From Duganella qianjiadongensis (GTDB lineage Bacteria > Pseudomonadota > Gammaproteobacteria > Burkholderiales > Burkholderiaceae_D), in contig NZ_WWCM01000002.1 in assembly GCF_009857915.1 (NCBI RefSeq), positions 434,001-498,000 of the forward strand: a DNA stretch of 64,000 nucleotides, given 5' to 3'. Positions 25,486 through 34,770 of the stretch are shown in pieces. The first letter of the stretch is position 1. Each line of letters starts with the position of its first letter. The notes under the pieces are model-generated. The model searched no databases. It was not told the origin of the DNA and saw only the letters and a program-made list of their open reading frames with translations. Position numbers and translations under genes: made by a program.

Positions 25486-25635
25486 GAGGCCGTTTCAAAA
25501 AGCCTGCAGTTGCGTTGCGGCGCCTCGCTGCACGCAGTTTGAAGCAGCCGCTCAGTTCTGCCGCAGGCAGGTGGGTATCACAAAAACGCGCAACAGGGTA
25601 CAATCCACCCTCACTTTTTTTAATTGCGCCGCTTT

Positions 25636-26550
25636 ATGCCCACCTCCCCACAACCTGAAGCCGTCAAGGCTTATCTGCTGGAGCTGCAAAACCGCATCGT
25701 TCAGGCACTGGAAGCGGTGGATGGCAAACCCTTTCTGCGCGACGCGTGGGAGCGGCCCGAAGGCGGCGGCGGGATTTCCCGTCTGGTGGAAGAAGGCCAT
25801 GTAATCGAACGGGGCGGGGTGAATTTTTCCCACGTGGCGGGCGCCAAACTGCCACCGTCGGCGGCCGCTGCACGCCCCGATCTGGGCGGCAATCCATGGG
25901 AAGCCATGGGCGTTTCGCTGGTGCTGCATCCGCGTAATCCGTATGCCCCCACGGTGCACATGAATGTGCGCTTTTTCACTACCACCAATGCCGCCGGTGA
26001 AGCGGTGTGGTGGTTCGGCGGCGGCATGGACCTGACGCCGTACTACGGTAATCTGGACGATGCGCGGCACTTCCACCGCACCTGTGCGGACGCGCTGGCG
26101 CCGCATGGCGCAGAACTGCACCCGCGCTTTAAAAAATGGTGCGACGAATATTTTTACCTGAAACACCGGCAGGAAGCACGCGGCGTAGGCGGCGTGTTCT
26201 TTGACGATTACAGCGCAGGCGGTTTCGAGGCCAGCTTCGCCATGATGCGTAGCGTGGGCGATGCCTTCCTCGCAGCCTACCAGCCGATACTGGAGCGGCG
26301 CAAGGATACGCCGTATGGCGAGCGCGAACGCGACTTCCAAGCTTATCGCCGTGGCCGTTATGTCGAATTCAATCTGGTATTCGACCGCGGCACGCTGTTC
26401 GGCCTGCAGTCGGGCGGGCGCACGGAAGCCATCCTGATGTCGATGCCGCCCATCGTCAAATGGCGCTATCGCTGGGAACCCGAAGCCGGCTCGCCGGAAG
26501 CGGCGCTGTACACCGACTTCCTGCCCCACCGCGACTGGCTCGCTGCGTGA
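25636..26550 (+). CDS. hemF: Coproporphyrinogen-III oxidase, oxygen-dependent
   Basis: A 304-residue HemF converting coproporphyrinogen III to protoporphyrinogen IX in haem synthesis. Family features: [33 protein letters not shown] and [13 protein letters not shown], ending with the [12 protein letters not shown] segment. I chose the ATG at 25636 ([11 protein letters not shown]); the ribosome binding site is weak. nadD begins immediately after the stop. Confidence 0.95.
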   Translation: MPTSPQPEAVKAYLLELQNRIVQALEAVDGKPFLRDAWERPEGGGGISRLVEEGHVIERGGVNFSHVAGAKLPPSAAAARPDLGGNPWEAMGVSLVLHPRNPYAPTVHMNVRFFTTTNAAGEAVWWFGGGMDLTPYYGNLDDARHFHRTCADALAPHGAELHPRFKKWCDEYFYLKHRQEARGVGGVFFDDYSAGGFEASFAMMRSVGDAFLAAYQPILERRKDTPYGERERDFQAYRRGRYVEFNLVFDRGTLFGLQSGGRTEAILMSMPPIVKWRYRWEPEAGSPEAALYTDFLPHRDWLAA

Positions 26551-26552
26551 CG

Positions 26553-27212
26553 ATGGCCCGCCGTATCGCACTGCTGGGAGGCAGCTACGATCCGGTGCAT
26601 AACGGTCATGTAGCGCTGGGACAGTATTTCGCGCACTTGCTGCAGGCTGACCAGTTACGCATCATCCCGGCCGGTGCGCCGTGGCAGAAATCCGGCCTCA
26701 AGGCCAGCCCGCTGCAACGGGCAGAAATGACGGCGCTGGCATTTGCCGGCGCGGCCGACCATGTGGTGATCGACCCGCAGGAAATCGAGCGGGCCGCACA
26801 GGGGCAGCCAACCTACACAATCGATACGCTGCGCCAGGTGCGCAGCGAACAGGGGCCGGACGCTTCCATCAGCTTCATCATGGGCGCCGACCAGTTACAG
26901 AAACTCGATAGCTGGCGCGAATGGCGCATGCTGTTCGACTACGCCCACATCTGCGTAGCGGCCCGCCCCGGCTATGACATTGCCACCGCTGGCTTGCCGC
27001 CGGCCGTGGCGCAGGTGTTTTCCAGCCGGCTGGGAACACCAGAACAAATCCGTAACACGCCGCACGGTCTGACTTATCTGGCACAGGACCTCGCGGTGGA
27101 TATCTCTGCCACCCGACTACGTGCGGCATTACAACGGGGGGAAGCGGCAAACTCGCTTATCCCGCCGCTAGTGCTAGACTATATTGAACAACACCATCTA
27201 TACAAAAGCTAA
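26553..27212 (+). CDS. nadD: Nicotinate-nucleotide adenylyltransferase
   Basis: A 219-residue nucleotidyltransferase forming deamido-NAD from nicotinate mononucleotide and ATP. The GGSYDPVHNGH motif near the N-terminus binds nucleotide; the C-terminal ISATRLRAAL is the ISSTxxR motif. ATG 26553 is used; a GTG six bases upstream would overlap hemF. The TAA overlaps the rsfS start by one base (TAATG). Confidence 0.95.
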   Translation: MARRIALLGGSYDPVHNGHVALGQYFAHLLQADQLRIIPAGAPWQKSGLKASPLQRAEMTALAFAGAADHVVIDPQEIERAAQGQPTYTIDTLRQVRSEQGPDASISFIMGADQLQKLDSWREWRMLFDYAHICVAARPGYDIATAGLPPAVAQVFSSRLGTPEQIRNTPHGLTYLAQDLAVDISATRLRAALQRGEAANSLIPPLVLDYIEQHHLYKS

Positions 27213-27898
27213 TGGACATCAAAAAACTGCAAACCCTCGTCGTTGACGCTCTGGAAGACGTCAAAGGCCAAGATATCGCCCTGTTCGATACTACCCACCT
27301 CACCAGTCTGTTCGACCGCATCGCCATTGCCTCCGGTACTTCGAACCGCCAGACCAAGGCGCTGGCCGCCTCGGTACGCGACAAGGTCAAGGAAGCCGGC
27401 GGCGACGTGTACGGCATGGAAGGTGAAGACACCGGTGAATGGGTACTGGTCGATCTGGGCGATATGATCGTCCACATCATGCAGGCACCGATCCGCGCCT
27501 ACTACCGTCTGGAAGAAATCTGGGGCGACAAGCCCGTCAAACTGGGCGCTGCCAAACGTAAATCGACCAAAGAAGGCGAAGCTGCTGCCGCGCCGAAGAA
27601 AGTCAGCACCCACCTCGCCGCAGGCAAGAAAGCCGTAGAAGCTAGCCCGGTCGTCGAGAAAAAAACGCCAGCCCGCAAAGCCGCTGCTGCCAAACCCGCC
27701 GCCGAAAAGAAAACCGCCGCCAAAAAAGAAGCTGCTGTCCCCACTGGCAAAACCGTCAAGGTTGGCAAAACCAAATCGGCCATCGCTGCTGCCGCTGCAC
27801 TGAAAGCCCAGCCGCCTAAACGCAAGCCAGCCAAACCGAAAGCTGAGGAAGCGCCGGCAAAAACCGTCATTAAGCGTATCAAGAAAGCTGCCGAGTAA
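27212..27898 (+). CDS. rsfS: Ribosomal silencing factor RsfS with Lys/Ala-rich tail
   Basis: A 228-residue protein. Residues 1-115 are the RsfS/Iojap domain (DTTHLTSLFDRIAIASGTSN, GEWVLVDLGDMIVHIM), which binds L14 of the large subunit and blocks subunit joining in stationary phase. Residues 116-228 are a tail of Lys, Ala and Pro with PARKAAAAKPAAEKK-type repeats, about doubling the normal length. Such tails resemble histone H1-like sequences and probably bind RNA or DNA nonspecifically. It overlaps nadD by one base. Confidence 0.93.
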   Translation: MDIKKLQTLVVDALEDVKGQDIALFDTTHLTSLFDRIAIASGTSNRQTKALAASVRDKVKEAGGDVYGMEGEDTGEWVLVDLGDMIVHIMQAPIRAYYRLEEIWGDKPVKLGAAKRKSTKEGEAAAAPKKVSTHLAAGKKAVEASPVVEKKTPARKAAAAKPAAEKKTAAKKEAAVPTGKTVKVGKTKSAIAAAAALKAQPPKRKPAKPKAEEAPAKTVIKRIKKAAE

Positions 27899-27904
27899 TT
27901 CTGC

Positions 27905-28375
27905 ATGCAGCTCATCATCGCTGCGGTCGGCCATAAAATGCCGGCCTGGATAGAGACAGGCTACGCCGAGTATGTGAAACGCATGCCGCCGGAACTCAAG
28001 ATCGTGCTGAAGGAAATCAAGCCGGTCGAGCGTTCCGGCAGCAAGACTGCGGCCACCGCGATGGCGCTCGAACGCGAGCGCATCGAGGCAGCCCTGCCCA
28101 AATCGGTGCGCATCATCGCGCTCGACGAGCGGGGCAAGGACCTGACTTCGGTCGGCCTGTCGCAGCAGCTGGAAGCGTGGCAGCAGGACGGGCGCGACAC
28201 CGCCTTCCTGATCGGCGGCGCCGACGGTCTCGATCCCGCATTAAAAGCCCGCGCCGAAGGCCTGATCCGCATCTCCAGCATGACCCTGCCGCACGGCATG
28301 GTGCGGGTGATGCTGGCCGAGCAGCTCTACCGCGCGTGGACGATCACGCAAAACCATCCCTACCACCGAGTCTGA
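27905..28375 (+). CDS. rlmH: 23S rRNA pseudouridine-1915 N3-methyltransferase
   Basis: A 156-residue SPOUT methyltransferase acting on 23S rRNA. Family motifs: [25 protein letters not shown], the knot [11 protein letters not shown] and C-terminal [12 protein letters not shown]. It starts 6 bp after rsfS, an order conserved across beta- and gammaproteobacteria. Confidence 0.96.
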   Translation: MQLIIAAVGHKMPAWIETGYAEYVKRMPPELKIVLKEIKPVERSGSKTAATAMALERERIEAALPKSVRIIALDERGKDLTSVGLSQQLEAWQQDGRDTAFLIGGADGLDPALKARAEGLIRISSMTLPHGMVRVMLAEQLYRAWTITQNHPYHRV

Positions 28376-28383
28376 GGTCCGCC

Positions 28384-29004
28384 ATGCAGTCAGCCGAAAA
28401 CATGATCTATCTTGCTTCCAAAAGCCCGCGTCGCCGTGAACTGTTGCGCCAGATAGGCGTCGATTTCGAACTGCTGCAACTGCGTAGCGATGGCCGCCGC
28501 GGCATGGACGTGACGGAAGAAGTGCTGCGCGGCGAGACGCCGGAAGTGTATGTGGCGCGGGTGGCGCATGAAAAGGCCCACTTCGCCAACCGCATCGTCA
28601 AGCTGCGCAACATGCCCTCGCGCCTGATCCTCGGCGCCGACACCACCGTCACCATCGACGGCCGCATCCTCGGCAAACCGGGCAGCGTGACGGAAGCGCG
28701 CAATATGCTGGAGCTGCTGTCGGGCCGCACCCATCAGGTACTGACCTCGGTGGCGGTCTGCTCGGACGCCTTCCAGGGCCAGTTCACGCAAGTGTCCGAA
28801 GTACGCTTCTGCCAGCTCTCGCCGGCTGCCATCCAGGCCTACTGCAACACCAAAGAGCCGTTCGACAAAGCCGGCGGCTACGGCATACAGGGCATGGCCG
28901 GCCAGTTCATCGAGCACATCTCGGGCAGCCATTCCGGCATCATGGGTCTGCCCCTGTTCGAGACGGCGCAGCTGCTCAAGCAGGCCGGTTTGCCGCTGCT
29001 GTAA
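28384..29004 (+). CDS. Maf-family nucleotide pyrophosphatase
   Basis: A 206-residue Maf/HAM1-like pyrophosphatase hydrolysing non-canonical nucleoside triphosphates. The motif IYLASKSPRRRELLRQIG opens the domain; ILGADTTV, the PFDKAGGYGIQG loop and GSHSGIMGLPL follow. I used ATG 28384; the next ATG (28402) would begin at the family motif. It sits 8 bp after rlmH. Subfamily (YhdE or YceF type) is not decided here. Confidence 0.92.
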   Translation: MQSAENMIYLASKSPRRRELLRQIGVDFELLQLRSDGRRGMDVTEEVLRGETPEVYVARVAHEKAHFANRIVKLRNMPSRLILGADTTVTIDGRILGKPGSVTEARNMLELLSGRTHQVLTSVAVCSDAFQGQFTQVSEVRFCQLSPAAIQAYCNTKEPFDKAGGYGIQGMAGQFIEHISGSHSGIMGLPLFETAQLLKQAGLPLL

Positions 29005-29053
29005 GCGGCGTGTATGATCGACGTTCATAACCAGATGCAGTCCCCGGAGACCT

Positions 29054-30520
29054 ATGAACGAAGACATACTGATCAACATCACCCCGCAGGAAACCCGCGT
29101 CGCCCTGATCCTGCAGGGCGCCGTGCAGGAACTGCATATCGAACGCACACTCACGCGCGGCCTGGCCGGTAACGTCTATTCCGGCAAGGTAGTGCGGGTG
29201 CTGCCCGGCATGCAGTCAGCCTTCATCGACATCGGTCTGGAACGGGCCGCTTTCCTGCACGTGGCCGATATCTGGGAAGCCCGTCCGCACGACGGCAGCC
29301 AGAACGCTGCCCCTACTCCGATAGAAAAAATCCTGTTCGACGGTCAGGTGCTGACGGTGCAGGTGATCAAGGACCCGATAGGCACCAAGGGCGCCCGCCT
29401 GTCCACCCAGATTTCCATCGCCGGCCGCATGCTGGTGTATCTGCCGCAGGACAGCCACATCGGCATCTCGCAGAAAATCGAAAAGGAAGCCGACCGCGAA
29501 GCCTTGCGCGCGCGCCTGCAAAGCCTGCTGCCGGAAGATGAAAAAGGCGGCTATATCGTGCGTACCCAGGCCGAGGAAGCCAGCGATTCCGACATCGCCG
29601 CCGACATCGAATACCTGCGCAAGACCTGGAGCGCGATCAGCCACGGCGCCCGCACCAAACCGGCCACCACTCTGCTGCATCAGGATCTGAGTCTGGCCCA
29701 GCGCGTGCTGCGCGACTTCGTGCACGACGAAACGGCCACCATCCAGGTGGACTCGCGCGAGAACTATCTGAACCTGCAGGAGTTCGGCAAGACCTACACG
29801 CCTAGCGTACTGCCACGGCTGCAGCACTACACGGGCGAGCGCCCGCTGTTCGACCTGTACGGCGTGGAAGAAGAAATCCTGCGTGCACTGGGCCGCCGGG
29901 TCGATCTGAAATCGGGCGGCTACCTGATCGTCGACCAGACCGAAGCGATGACCACCATCGACGTCAATACGGGCGGCTTCGTGGGCGGACGCAATTTTGC
30001 CGATACCATCTTCAAGACCAATCTGGAAGCGGCGCACGCGATTGCGCGCCAGCTGCGCCTGCGCAATCTGGGCGGCATCATCATCCTCGATTTCATCGAC
30101 ATGGAAAACACCGAGCACCGCAATGCCGTGCTGCAGGAGTTGAAGAAAACCCTGTCGCGCGACCGCACCAAAGTCTCCGTGTCGGGCTTCTCGGCGCTGG
30201 GTCTGGTGGAAATGACGCGCAAGCGCACGCGCGAATCGCTGGCCCACATCCTGTGCGAACCCTGCCCGGCCTGCAACGGCAAAGGTCAGGTGAAAACCTC
30301 GCGCACCATCTGCTACGAAATCCTGCGCGAACTGCTGCGCGAAGCCAAGCAGTTCAACCCGCGCGAATTCCGCATCCTCGCTTCGCAGGAAGTGGTCGAC
30401 CTGTTCCTCGAAGAAGAATCGCAGCATCTCGCCATGCTGGGCGATTTCATCGGCAAGAAGATTTCGCTACAGGTGGAGACCGCCTACCATCAGGAACAGT
30501 ACGACGTGATTTTAATGTAG
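29054..30520 (+). CDS. rng: Ribonuclease G
   Basis: A 488-residue member of the RNase E/G family processing 5S and 16S rRNA ends and mRNA. The S1 domain lies near residues 38-120 (GNVYSGKVVRVLPGMQ). The DNase I-like catalytic part includes TTIDVNTGGFVG and FIDMENTEHRN with the metal aspartates, and the zinc link is CEPCPACNGKG. The start MNEDILINITPQETRVA is typical. It ends the core run. Confidence 0.96.
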   Translation: MNEDILINITPQETRVALILQGAVQELHIERTLTRGLAGNVYSGKVVRVLPGMQSAFIDIGLERAAFLHVADIWEARPHDGSQNAAPTPIEKILFDGQVLTVQVIKDPIGTKGARLSTQISIAGRMLVYLPQDSHIGISQKIEKEADREALRARLQSLLPEDEKGGYIVRTQAEEASDSDIAADIEYLRKTWSAISHGARTKPATTLLHQDLSLAQRVLRDFVHDETATIQVDSRENYLNLQEFGKTYTPSVLPRLQHYTGERPLFDLYGVEEEILRALGRRVDLKSGGYLIVDQTEAMTTIDVNTGGFVGGRNFADTIFKTNLEAAHAIARQLRLRNLGGIIILDFIDMENTEHRNAVLQELKKTLSRDRTKVSVSGFSALGLVEMTRKRTRESLAHILCEPCPACNGKGQVKTSRTICYEILRELLREAKQFNPREFRILASQEVVDLFLEEESQHLAMLGDFIGKKISLQVETAYHQEQYDVILM

Positions 30521-30744
30521 CCTTTTAACGATTTATAACCAATAACTTATACATCGATCTGGCGACCAGATAAGCAGCTAGCTATCCATGTTTGATTGGC
30601 ACGCGCGCGCCGTTGAGCTTGCATGCCACTCCTATGCAAGGAAATGTATTGCTGAGTAGTCACGTGCTACTCTTTGTAGATATGTGGCGTCATTGTGCCG
30701 CGTCAATCTTCCAAATAACCCAATCGGTTTGGGTTTCCGATACA

Positions 30745-31005
30745 ATGCCAACTGTACTGACGATTTTTGGCTTGCGTGTGGTCATCTACCCCAACGATCA
30801 CCGTCCTGCTCATGTTCATGTTCATGTTCATGTTCAAGGCAACGGCTGTGAAGCAGTGTTCAATTTGCATTGCCCAGATGGGCCGCCTGAGTTGCGGGAG
30901 AACTACGGTTTTTCGCAAAAGGAGCTGGGGAAGATAGTCGGGGCGCTCGTCAGGAATCTGGTCGAGCTATGTGCTGAATGGAGAGCGAGACATGGACATT
31001 ACTGA
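30745..31005 (+). CDS. DUF4160-family protein
   Basis: An 86-residue protein opening MPTVLTIFGLRVVIYPNDH, the DUF4160 start, with the His-rich RPAHVHVHVHVQG segment and a C-terminal helix ending WRARHGHY. DUF4160 genes regularly pair with a downstream DUF2442 gene, as here, and are suspected toxin-antitoxin pairs. The upstream extension of the frame is not used. Four CATGTT units inside the gene (30811-30834) encode the VH repeats. It overlaps the next gene by 14 bp. Confidence 0.8.
   Translation: MPTVLTIFGLRVVIYPNDHRPAHVHVHVHVQGNGCEAVFNLHCPDGPPELRENYGFSQKELGKIVGALVRNLVELCAEWRARHGHY
30811..30834 (+). repeat. Hexanucleotide tandem repeat (CATGTT)x4 inside the DUF4160 gene
   Basis: Four perfect tandem copies of CATGTT encode His-Val repeats. 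The unit is six bases, so changes in number keep the frame and only change the length of the His-Val stretch. Confidence 0.85.
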
Positions 31006-31417
31006 TGCCACATTCGAGGCCGCGAACCGTCGTGGAGCGGCAAAAAAAACTGCTTTCCCGGCTGCCGTGGCGGTACGTTATGACCGTCGCATTTCGCGCA
31101 TCGTGATCACCTTGGCGTCCGGTTTGCAAATCGCGTTTGCGCCCCGTGACGCACAAGGTCTGGAGAACGCACACCCGGCAAACCTGATCGATGCCGAGAT
31201 CAGTCCTTCCGGTTTGGGCGTGCACTTTCCTAAACTCGATGCGGACCTTTACATCCCCGCGTTACTGGAAGGCTTTCTTGGCTCCAAGCGCTGGATGGCT
31301 TCACAGATGGGCAAAGTAGGTGGCAAAGTATCCTCCGCTGCCAAAACGGCCGCATCGCGTGAAAACGGGAAACTGGGTGGCCGTCCAAAGAAAGTCAAGG
31401 GGCCAGTTGCAGCATAA
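30992..31417 (+). CDS. DUF2442-family protein
   Basis: A 141-residue protein with a DUF2442 domain (RISRIVITLASGLQIAFA, SPSGLGVHFPKLDADLYIP) and an Ala/Lys/Gly-rich C-terminal tail ending GRPKKVKG, which looks DNA-binding. GGAGAG lies before the ATG at 30992, and the start is inside the end of the DUF4160 gene, so translation is probably coupled. It would be the antitoxin and autorepressor of the pair if the pair is a toxin-antitoxin system. Confidence 0.8.
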   Translation: MDITDATFEAANRRGAAKKTAFPAAVAVRYDRRISRIVITLASGLQIAFAPRDAQGLENAHPANLIDAEISPSGLGVHFPKLDADLYIPALLEGFLGSKRWMASQMGKVGGKVSSAAKTAASRENGKLGGRPKKVKGPVAA

Positions 31418-31709
31418 AAAATCAGACTGCGCGGGGTAGTCGGTGATGGGCTTCTCTCGCCAACTCGATACCGCCCTTGCTGCGACTGCGACCGGCTGCA
31501 AGACTGGCTGTAGCTACTGCTGCCGGTGATCCGGCGCCGTAGTGTACTTTAAAAAAATCCTGCATGACAATTATCGTTTATTTTGTGAATTTTGCTGAAA
31601 ATGGCAAAAACGGGAATCGACGCTTGCAGGGTCGCTCCTGCCACATTTCGAGACATTGCAGCAGACAAATCCCGCTACACTGGAATAACCAGACCGTGCC
31701 GGAGTCGCC

Positions 31710-32438
31710 ATGACCAGCCCCGCCCCTAACCCAGCAGTACCTGCGCACGACGGGCTCCTGCAGGCCCGCGCCGCGCTTTACAGCACTGGCGCCAGTGCTG
31801 CGCTGGCCCTGCCGGCCGGCATACACAAACTGGCATTTCCCGCTCAGCGTCAGGCTGTGCTCTACATTCCGCCAGTCAGTACAGGCCCGCTACCATTGAT
31901 GGTTCTGCTACATGGCGCCCGCGGCCAGCATGGCGGTGCCGACGCCGCGGCCCTACGCTATGCCGTGCGCGAACAGGTGCTGCTGCTGATCCCGGAAGCA
32001 CGCGGCACCAGCTGGGATATGTTCCGCGGCGGCTATGGCCCCGATCTGGACTTTCTCGACCAGTCAATGAAATGGGTTATGCGCCGCCATGTGGTGGATG
32101 CGGAAGCCATTACGCTAGCCGGCTTTTCCGACGGCGCCTCGTATGCCCTGTCCGTAGGGCTGATGAATGGCGAACTATTCAGCGATATTCTGGCTTTTTC
32201 ACCGGGCTGCATGCTGCCCAATGGGCGCAGCGCCAGCCCGCGCATCTTCATCGGCCATGGCACGGGCGATGCCGTGCTGCCGGTCGAACGGGGCCAGTCG
32301 CTGGCCACGCAACTGGCCAACGAAGGCTATCAGGTACATTACGCGGAATTCGATGGCGGCCATCTGGTGCCGCCTGCCGTGGCCGAAGCAGCGTTTGCGC
32401 TGCTGGGCCACGCTGATGCTAACCTGCCGCCAGCATAG
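31710..32438 (+). CDS. Alpha/beta hydrolase (esterase/dienelactone-hydrolase-like)
   Basis: A 242-residue cytoplasmic hydrolase. The oxyanion segment is LPLMVLLHGARG, the nucleophile Ser lies in AGFSDGAS, the acid Asp in GHGTGDAVLP and the His in DGGHLVPP. It resembles phospholipase/carboxylesterase and PHB-depolymerase-like esterases; the substrate is unknown. Its 3' end overlaps the convergent waaF gene by 20 bp. The 292-bp stretch upstream shows no gene. Confidence 0.82.
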   Translation: MTSPAPNPAVPAHDGLLQARAALYSTGASAALALPAGIHKLAFPAQRQAVLYIPPVSTGPLPLMVLLHGARGQHGGADAAALRYAVREQVLLLIPEARGTSWDMFRGGYGPDLDFLDQSMKWVMRRHVVDAEAITLAGFSDGASYALSVGLMNGELFSDILAFSPGCMLPNGRSASPRIFIGHGTGDAVLPVERGQSLATQLANEGYQVHYAEFDGGHLVPPAVAEAAFALLGHADANLPPA

Positions 32439-33459
32439 GCTGCAGACGCTGCCACACCAGCTCCGGCGCCAGCTTGACCATGCAGTCCTGATGGCCAAGC
32501 GGACATTCGCGCTGCTTGCACGGCGCGCAGGCGAGACGCAGCGAAATCGATGCCGCCAGATCGGAGAACGGCGGCGCATGATCGGGATCGGTAGGACCAT
32601 ACAGCGCCACCACGGGACGGTTAAGCGCCGAAGCAATGTGCAGCAGGCCGGAATCATTGGCCACCACGGCACTGCTGCCGGCAATCAGGGCGATCGCTTC
32701 GGCCAGCGAGGTAACGCCGGCCAGATTGAATACCTGCGCGCCAGCCAGTTGCGCCGCCACTTCGCTGCAGGCCTCTTTATCCTTCGGTGAGCCCAGCAAA
32801 ATCACCTGGGTGGCAGGCTGCTGTGCCACCACGGCACGCGCCAGCGCGGCAAAATGGCTGGCCGGCCAGCGCTTGGCACCACCGAATTCCGCGCCCGGCG
32901 CCAGTGCCAGCACAGGCTGCGCCACAGCGATACCCAGCTTGGCACACACTGCCTCGCGCTGGGCGGCGGCTACCTGCATGCGCGGCTTGGGCAGCGCGCT
33001 GCGCATGGCGGCAGTCTGCTGCGCCAGCACGGGCCCGCCCAGCGCCGCATAGAATGCCACCATGGGACGCGGCGGGGTTTCGTCATGGTGCATCAGATTG
33101 ATCAGACCATAGCGGCTCTCGCCCTTGTAGCCGACCCGTTGCGGGATGCCGGCCAGCCATGGTATCAGCGCGTACTTGATGGTATTGGGCAGTACATAGG
33201 CATCGGCATAGCCGCGCTGGCGCAGCAGCCGCGCATACTTCCAGCGCTCTTTCAGCTGCAGGGCGCCATGGCGGAACGGAGTCTCCAGCACCTCGGCCAC
33301 TTCAACCATCTGACGCCAGACAGGCGACACCGCCGGCGGCGCCAGCACGTCGATAGCACGCTCAGGATGGGCGGCTTTCAGTAGCTGCAGCAACGGCTGG
33401 GCCATCACGGCGTCGCCTATCCAGTTAGGCGAAATCACCAGGGTACGCAGTTGGCTCAT
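32419..33459 (-). CDS. waaF: Lipopolysaccharide heptosyltransferase II
   Basis: A 346-residue GT9 glycosyltransferase adding the second heptose to the LPS inner core at the cytoplasmic face. Family features: RTLVISPNWIGDAVMAQPL at the start, ALAPGAEFGGAKRWP, and the ADP-heptose site NDSGLLHIASAL. The start at 33459 overlaps the preceding O-antigen ligase stop (ATGA), showing an operon. A Cys cluster near the end (CAPCKQRECP) is common in this family. Confidence 0.93.
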   Translation of the reverse strand: MSQLRTLVISPNWIGDAVMAQPLLQLLKAAHPERAIDVLAPPAVSPVWRQMVEVAEVLETPFRHGALQLKERWKYARLLRQRGYADAYVLPNTIKYALIPWLAGIPQRVGYKGESRYGLINLMHHDETPPRPMVAFYAALGGPVLAQQTAAMRSALPKPRMQVAAAQREAVCAKLGIAVAQPVLALAPGAEFGGAKRWPASHFAALARAVVAQQPATQVILLGSPKDKEACSEVAAQLAGAQVFNLAGVTSLAEAIALIAGSSAVVANDSGLLHIASALNRPVVALYGPTDPDHAPPFSDLAASISLRLACAPCKQRECPLGHQDCMVKLAPELVWQRLQPMLAAG

Positions 33460-34712
33460 GCCTTCTCTCCACTCGCGGGCGGCGTCTGCGTATTCAGACA
33501 CAGGCCTATCAACAGGAACAACATCAGCGCGTAGAACATACAGCTACGCACCGACCAGAAAATCACTTCGGTCAGGCCGAAAGCAAAGTAGCTGAGCACC
33601 AGCAGCAGGCCAGCCAGTGCCGGCGCGTAGGCGCCATTGCGGCTGGCCTCAGCGCAGTTCAGCATACGGATGAAAAACAGCATGGGCACGACCAGCGTGG
33701 CGCCCCATACCAGCAGGCCCGCCACGCCGCCGAATACCAGCGCCTGCAATATATCGTTGTGATAGTGGGGGAATTCCAGCACATAGGGATGCACGCGCCC
33801 GGCCGCTACCAGCGCTTCCAGCTCGCTGCGCTCGCTAACAGGGTTCAGGCCCAGTAGCGGATGCTGGCGGATCAGCTGCACGGCACTGCGCCACAGCTCG
33901 AAGCGTATGCCCACATTGGTATAGGTTTCGCCCCCGCTCAGATACTGTTCCACATCGTTGATGCCCTGATCGACGCGCACCCGCGCACCCGTCTGCGGAA
34001 TGAAGAAAGCGCTCACCATCAGCGCCAGCGCCAGCAGGGCCAGCCCCTTGCGCAGACGGCCGCGCAGCACATGGCTGTAGCGCAGCAGTACGATCAGCGC
34101 GAACACGATGGCGACCCAGCCGCCACGCGTGCCCGATGCAATCGAACCGAACAGACCGGCCAGCGCACCGAGACCGGGCCAGATGGCGGCACGGCCGGGG
34201 AAATCCTGCATACCGGCCAGGCACAGCAGGCCCATACACAGCACGATATCGCCGAAAGTGATCGAATTAATCAGCCCGCCCGGACGGTCCACCCCCAGCC
34301 CCCAGCGCTGATAGGCTATGAAGATGGCGCCGGCGATGGTGCCGGCAATCAGCCCCCACCACAGGGCGCGCCGCTGCGGCCGCAGCGCCAGCACGGTGAG
34401 CATCACGGTGGCGGCAGCCAGCATGCGGGTGGGCTTTTCCATATCGCGCAGCAGCACGCCGTCGCTGAAGCACAGATGCAGCACTGCCAGCAGCAGGGCC
34501 AGCGCAAACGCCATCAGCACGGGCCGCACGGCCGGCAGATGCACGCGCAAGGCTGCCCGCGCAGGGCGCTGATAGACGATGGCCGCCAGCAGGAAGGCAA
34601 AACTGCACAGGCCTACGCCAAAACTGCTGATCAGCGCCAGGAATGGCAGCATGAAAATCAGGCTGTGGATAAAGACAGTGCTGGCGCGATTCGGAGGTGA
34701 GCTATTATTCAT
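33456..34712 (-). CDS. O-antigen ligase/polymerase family membrane protein
   Basis: A 418-residue protein with about ten to twelve hydrophobic helices and the large periplasmic loop typical of Wzy/WaaL (O-antigen ligase family), including the loop motif HPLLGLNPVSERSEL and FPHYHNDILQALVFGG. It would attach O-antigen to lipid A-core or polymerise O-units. It overlaps waaF by 4 bp and is divergent from the GT2 gene, all three being LPS genes. Confidence 0.88.
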   Translation of the reverse strand: MNNSSPPNRASTVFIHSLIFMLPFLALISSFGVGLCSFAFLLAAIVYQRPARAALRVHLPAVRPVLMAFALALLLAVLHLCFSDGVLLRDMEKPTRMLAAATVMLTVLALRPQRRALWWGLIAGTIAGAIFIAYQRWGLGVDRPGGLINSITFGDIVLCMGLLCLAGMQDFPGRAAIWPGLGALAGLFGSIASGTRGGWVAIVFALIVLLRYSHVLRGRLRKGLALLALALMVSAFFIPQTGARVRVDQGINDVEQYLSGGETYTNVGIRFELWRSAVQLIRQHPLLGLNPVSERSELEALVAAGRVHPYVLEFPHYHNDILQALVFGGVAGLLVWGATLVVPMLFFIRMLNCAEASRNGAYAPALAGLLLVLSYFAFGLTEVIFWSVRSCMFYALMLFLLIGLCLNTQTPPASGEKA

Positions 34713-34770
34713 GCATTCTTATGTTTTATGCGGTGCGACGGGACTGCCCTTCGTGCGCGCAGTTTCCAAT

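Noticed and set aside
30811..30834. Phase-variation switch
   Set aside because: The repeat unit is six bases, so gain or loss of units keeps the frame and cannot switch the gene off; only length variation is possible.
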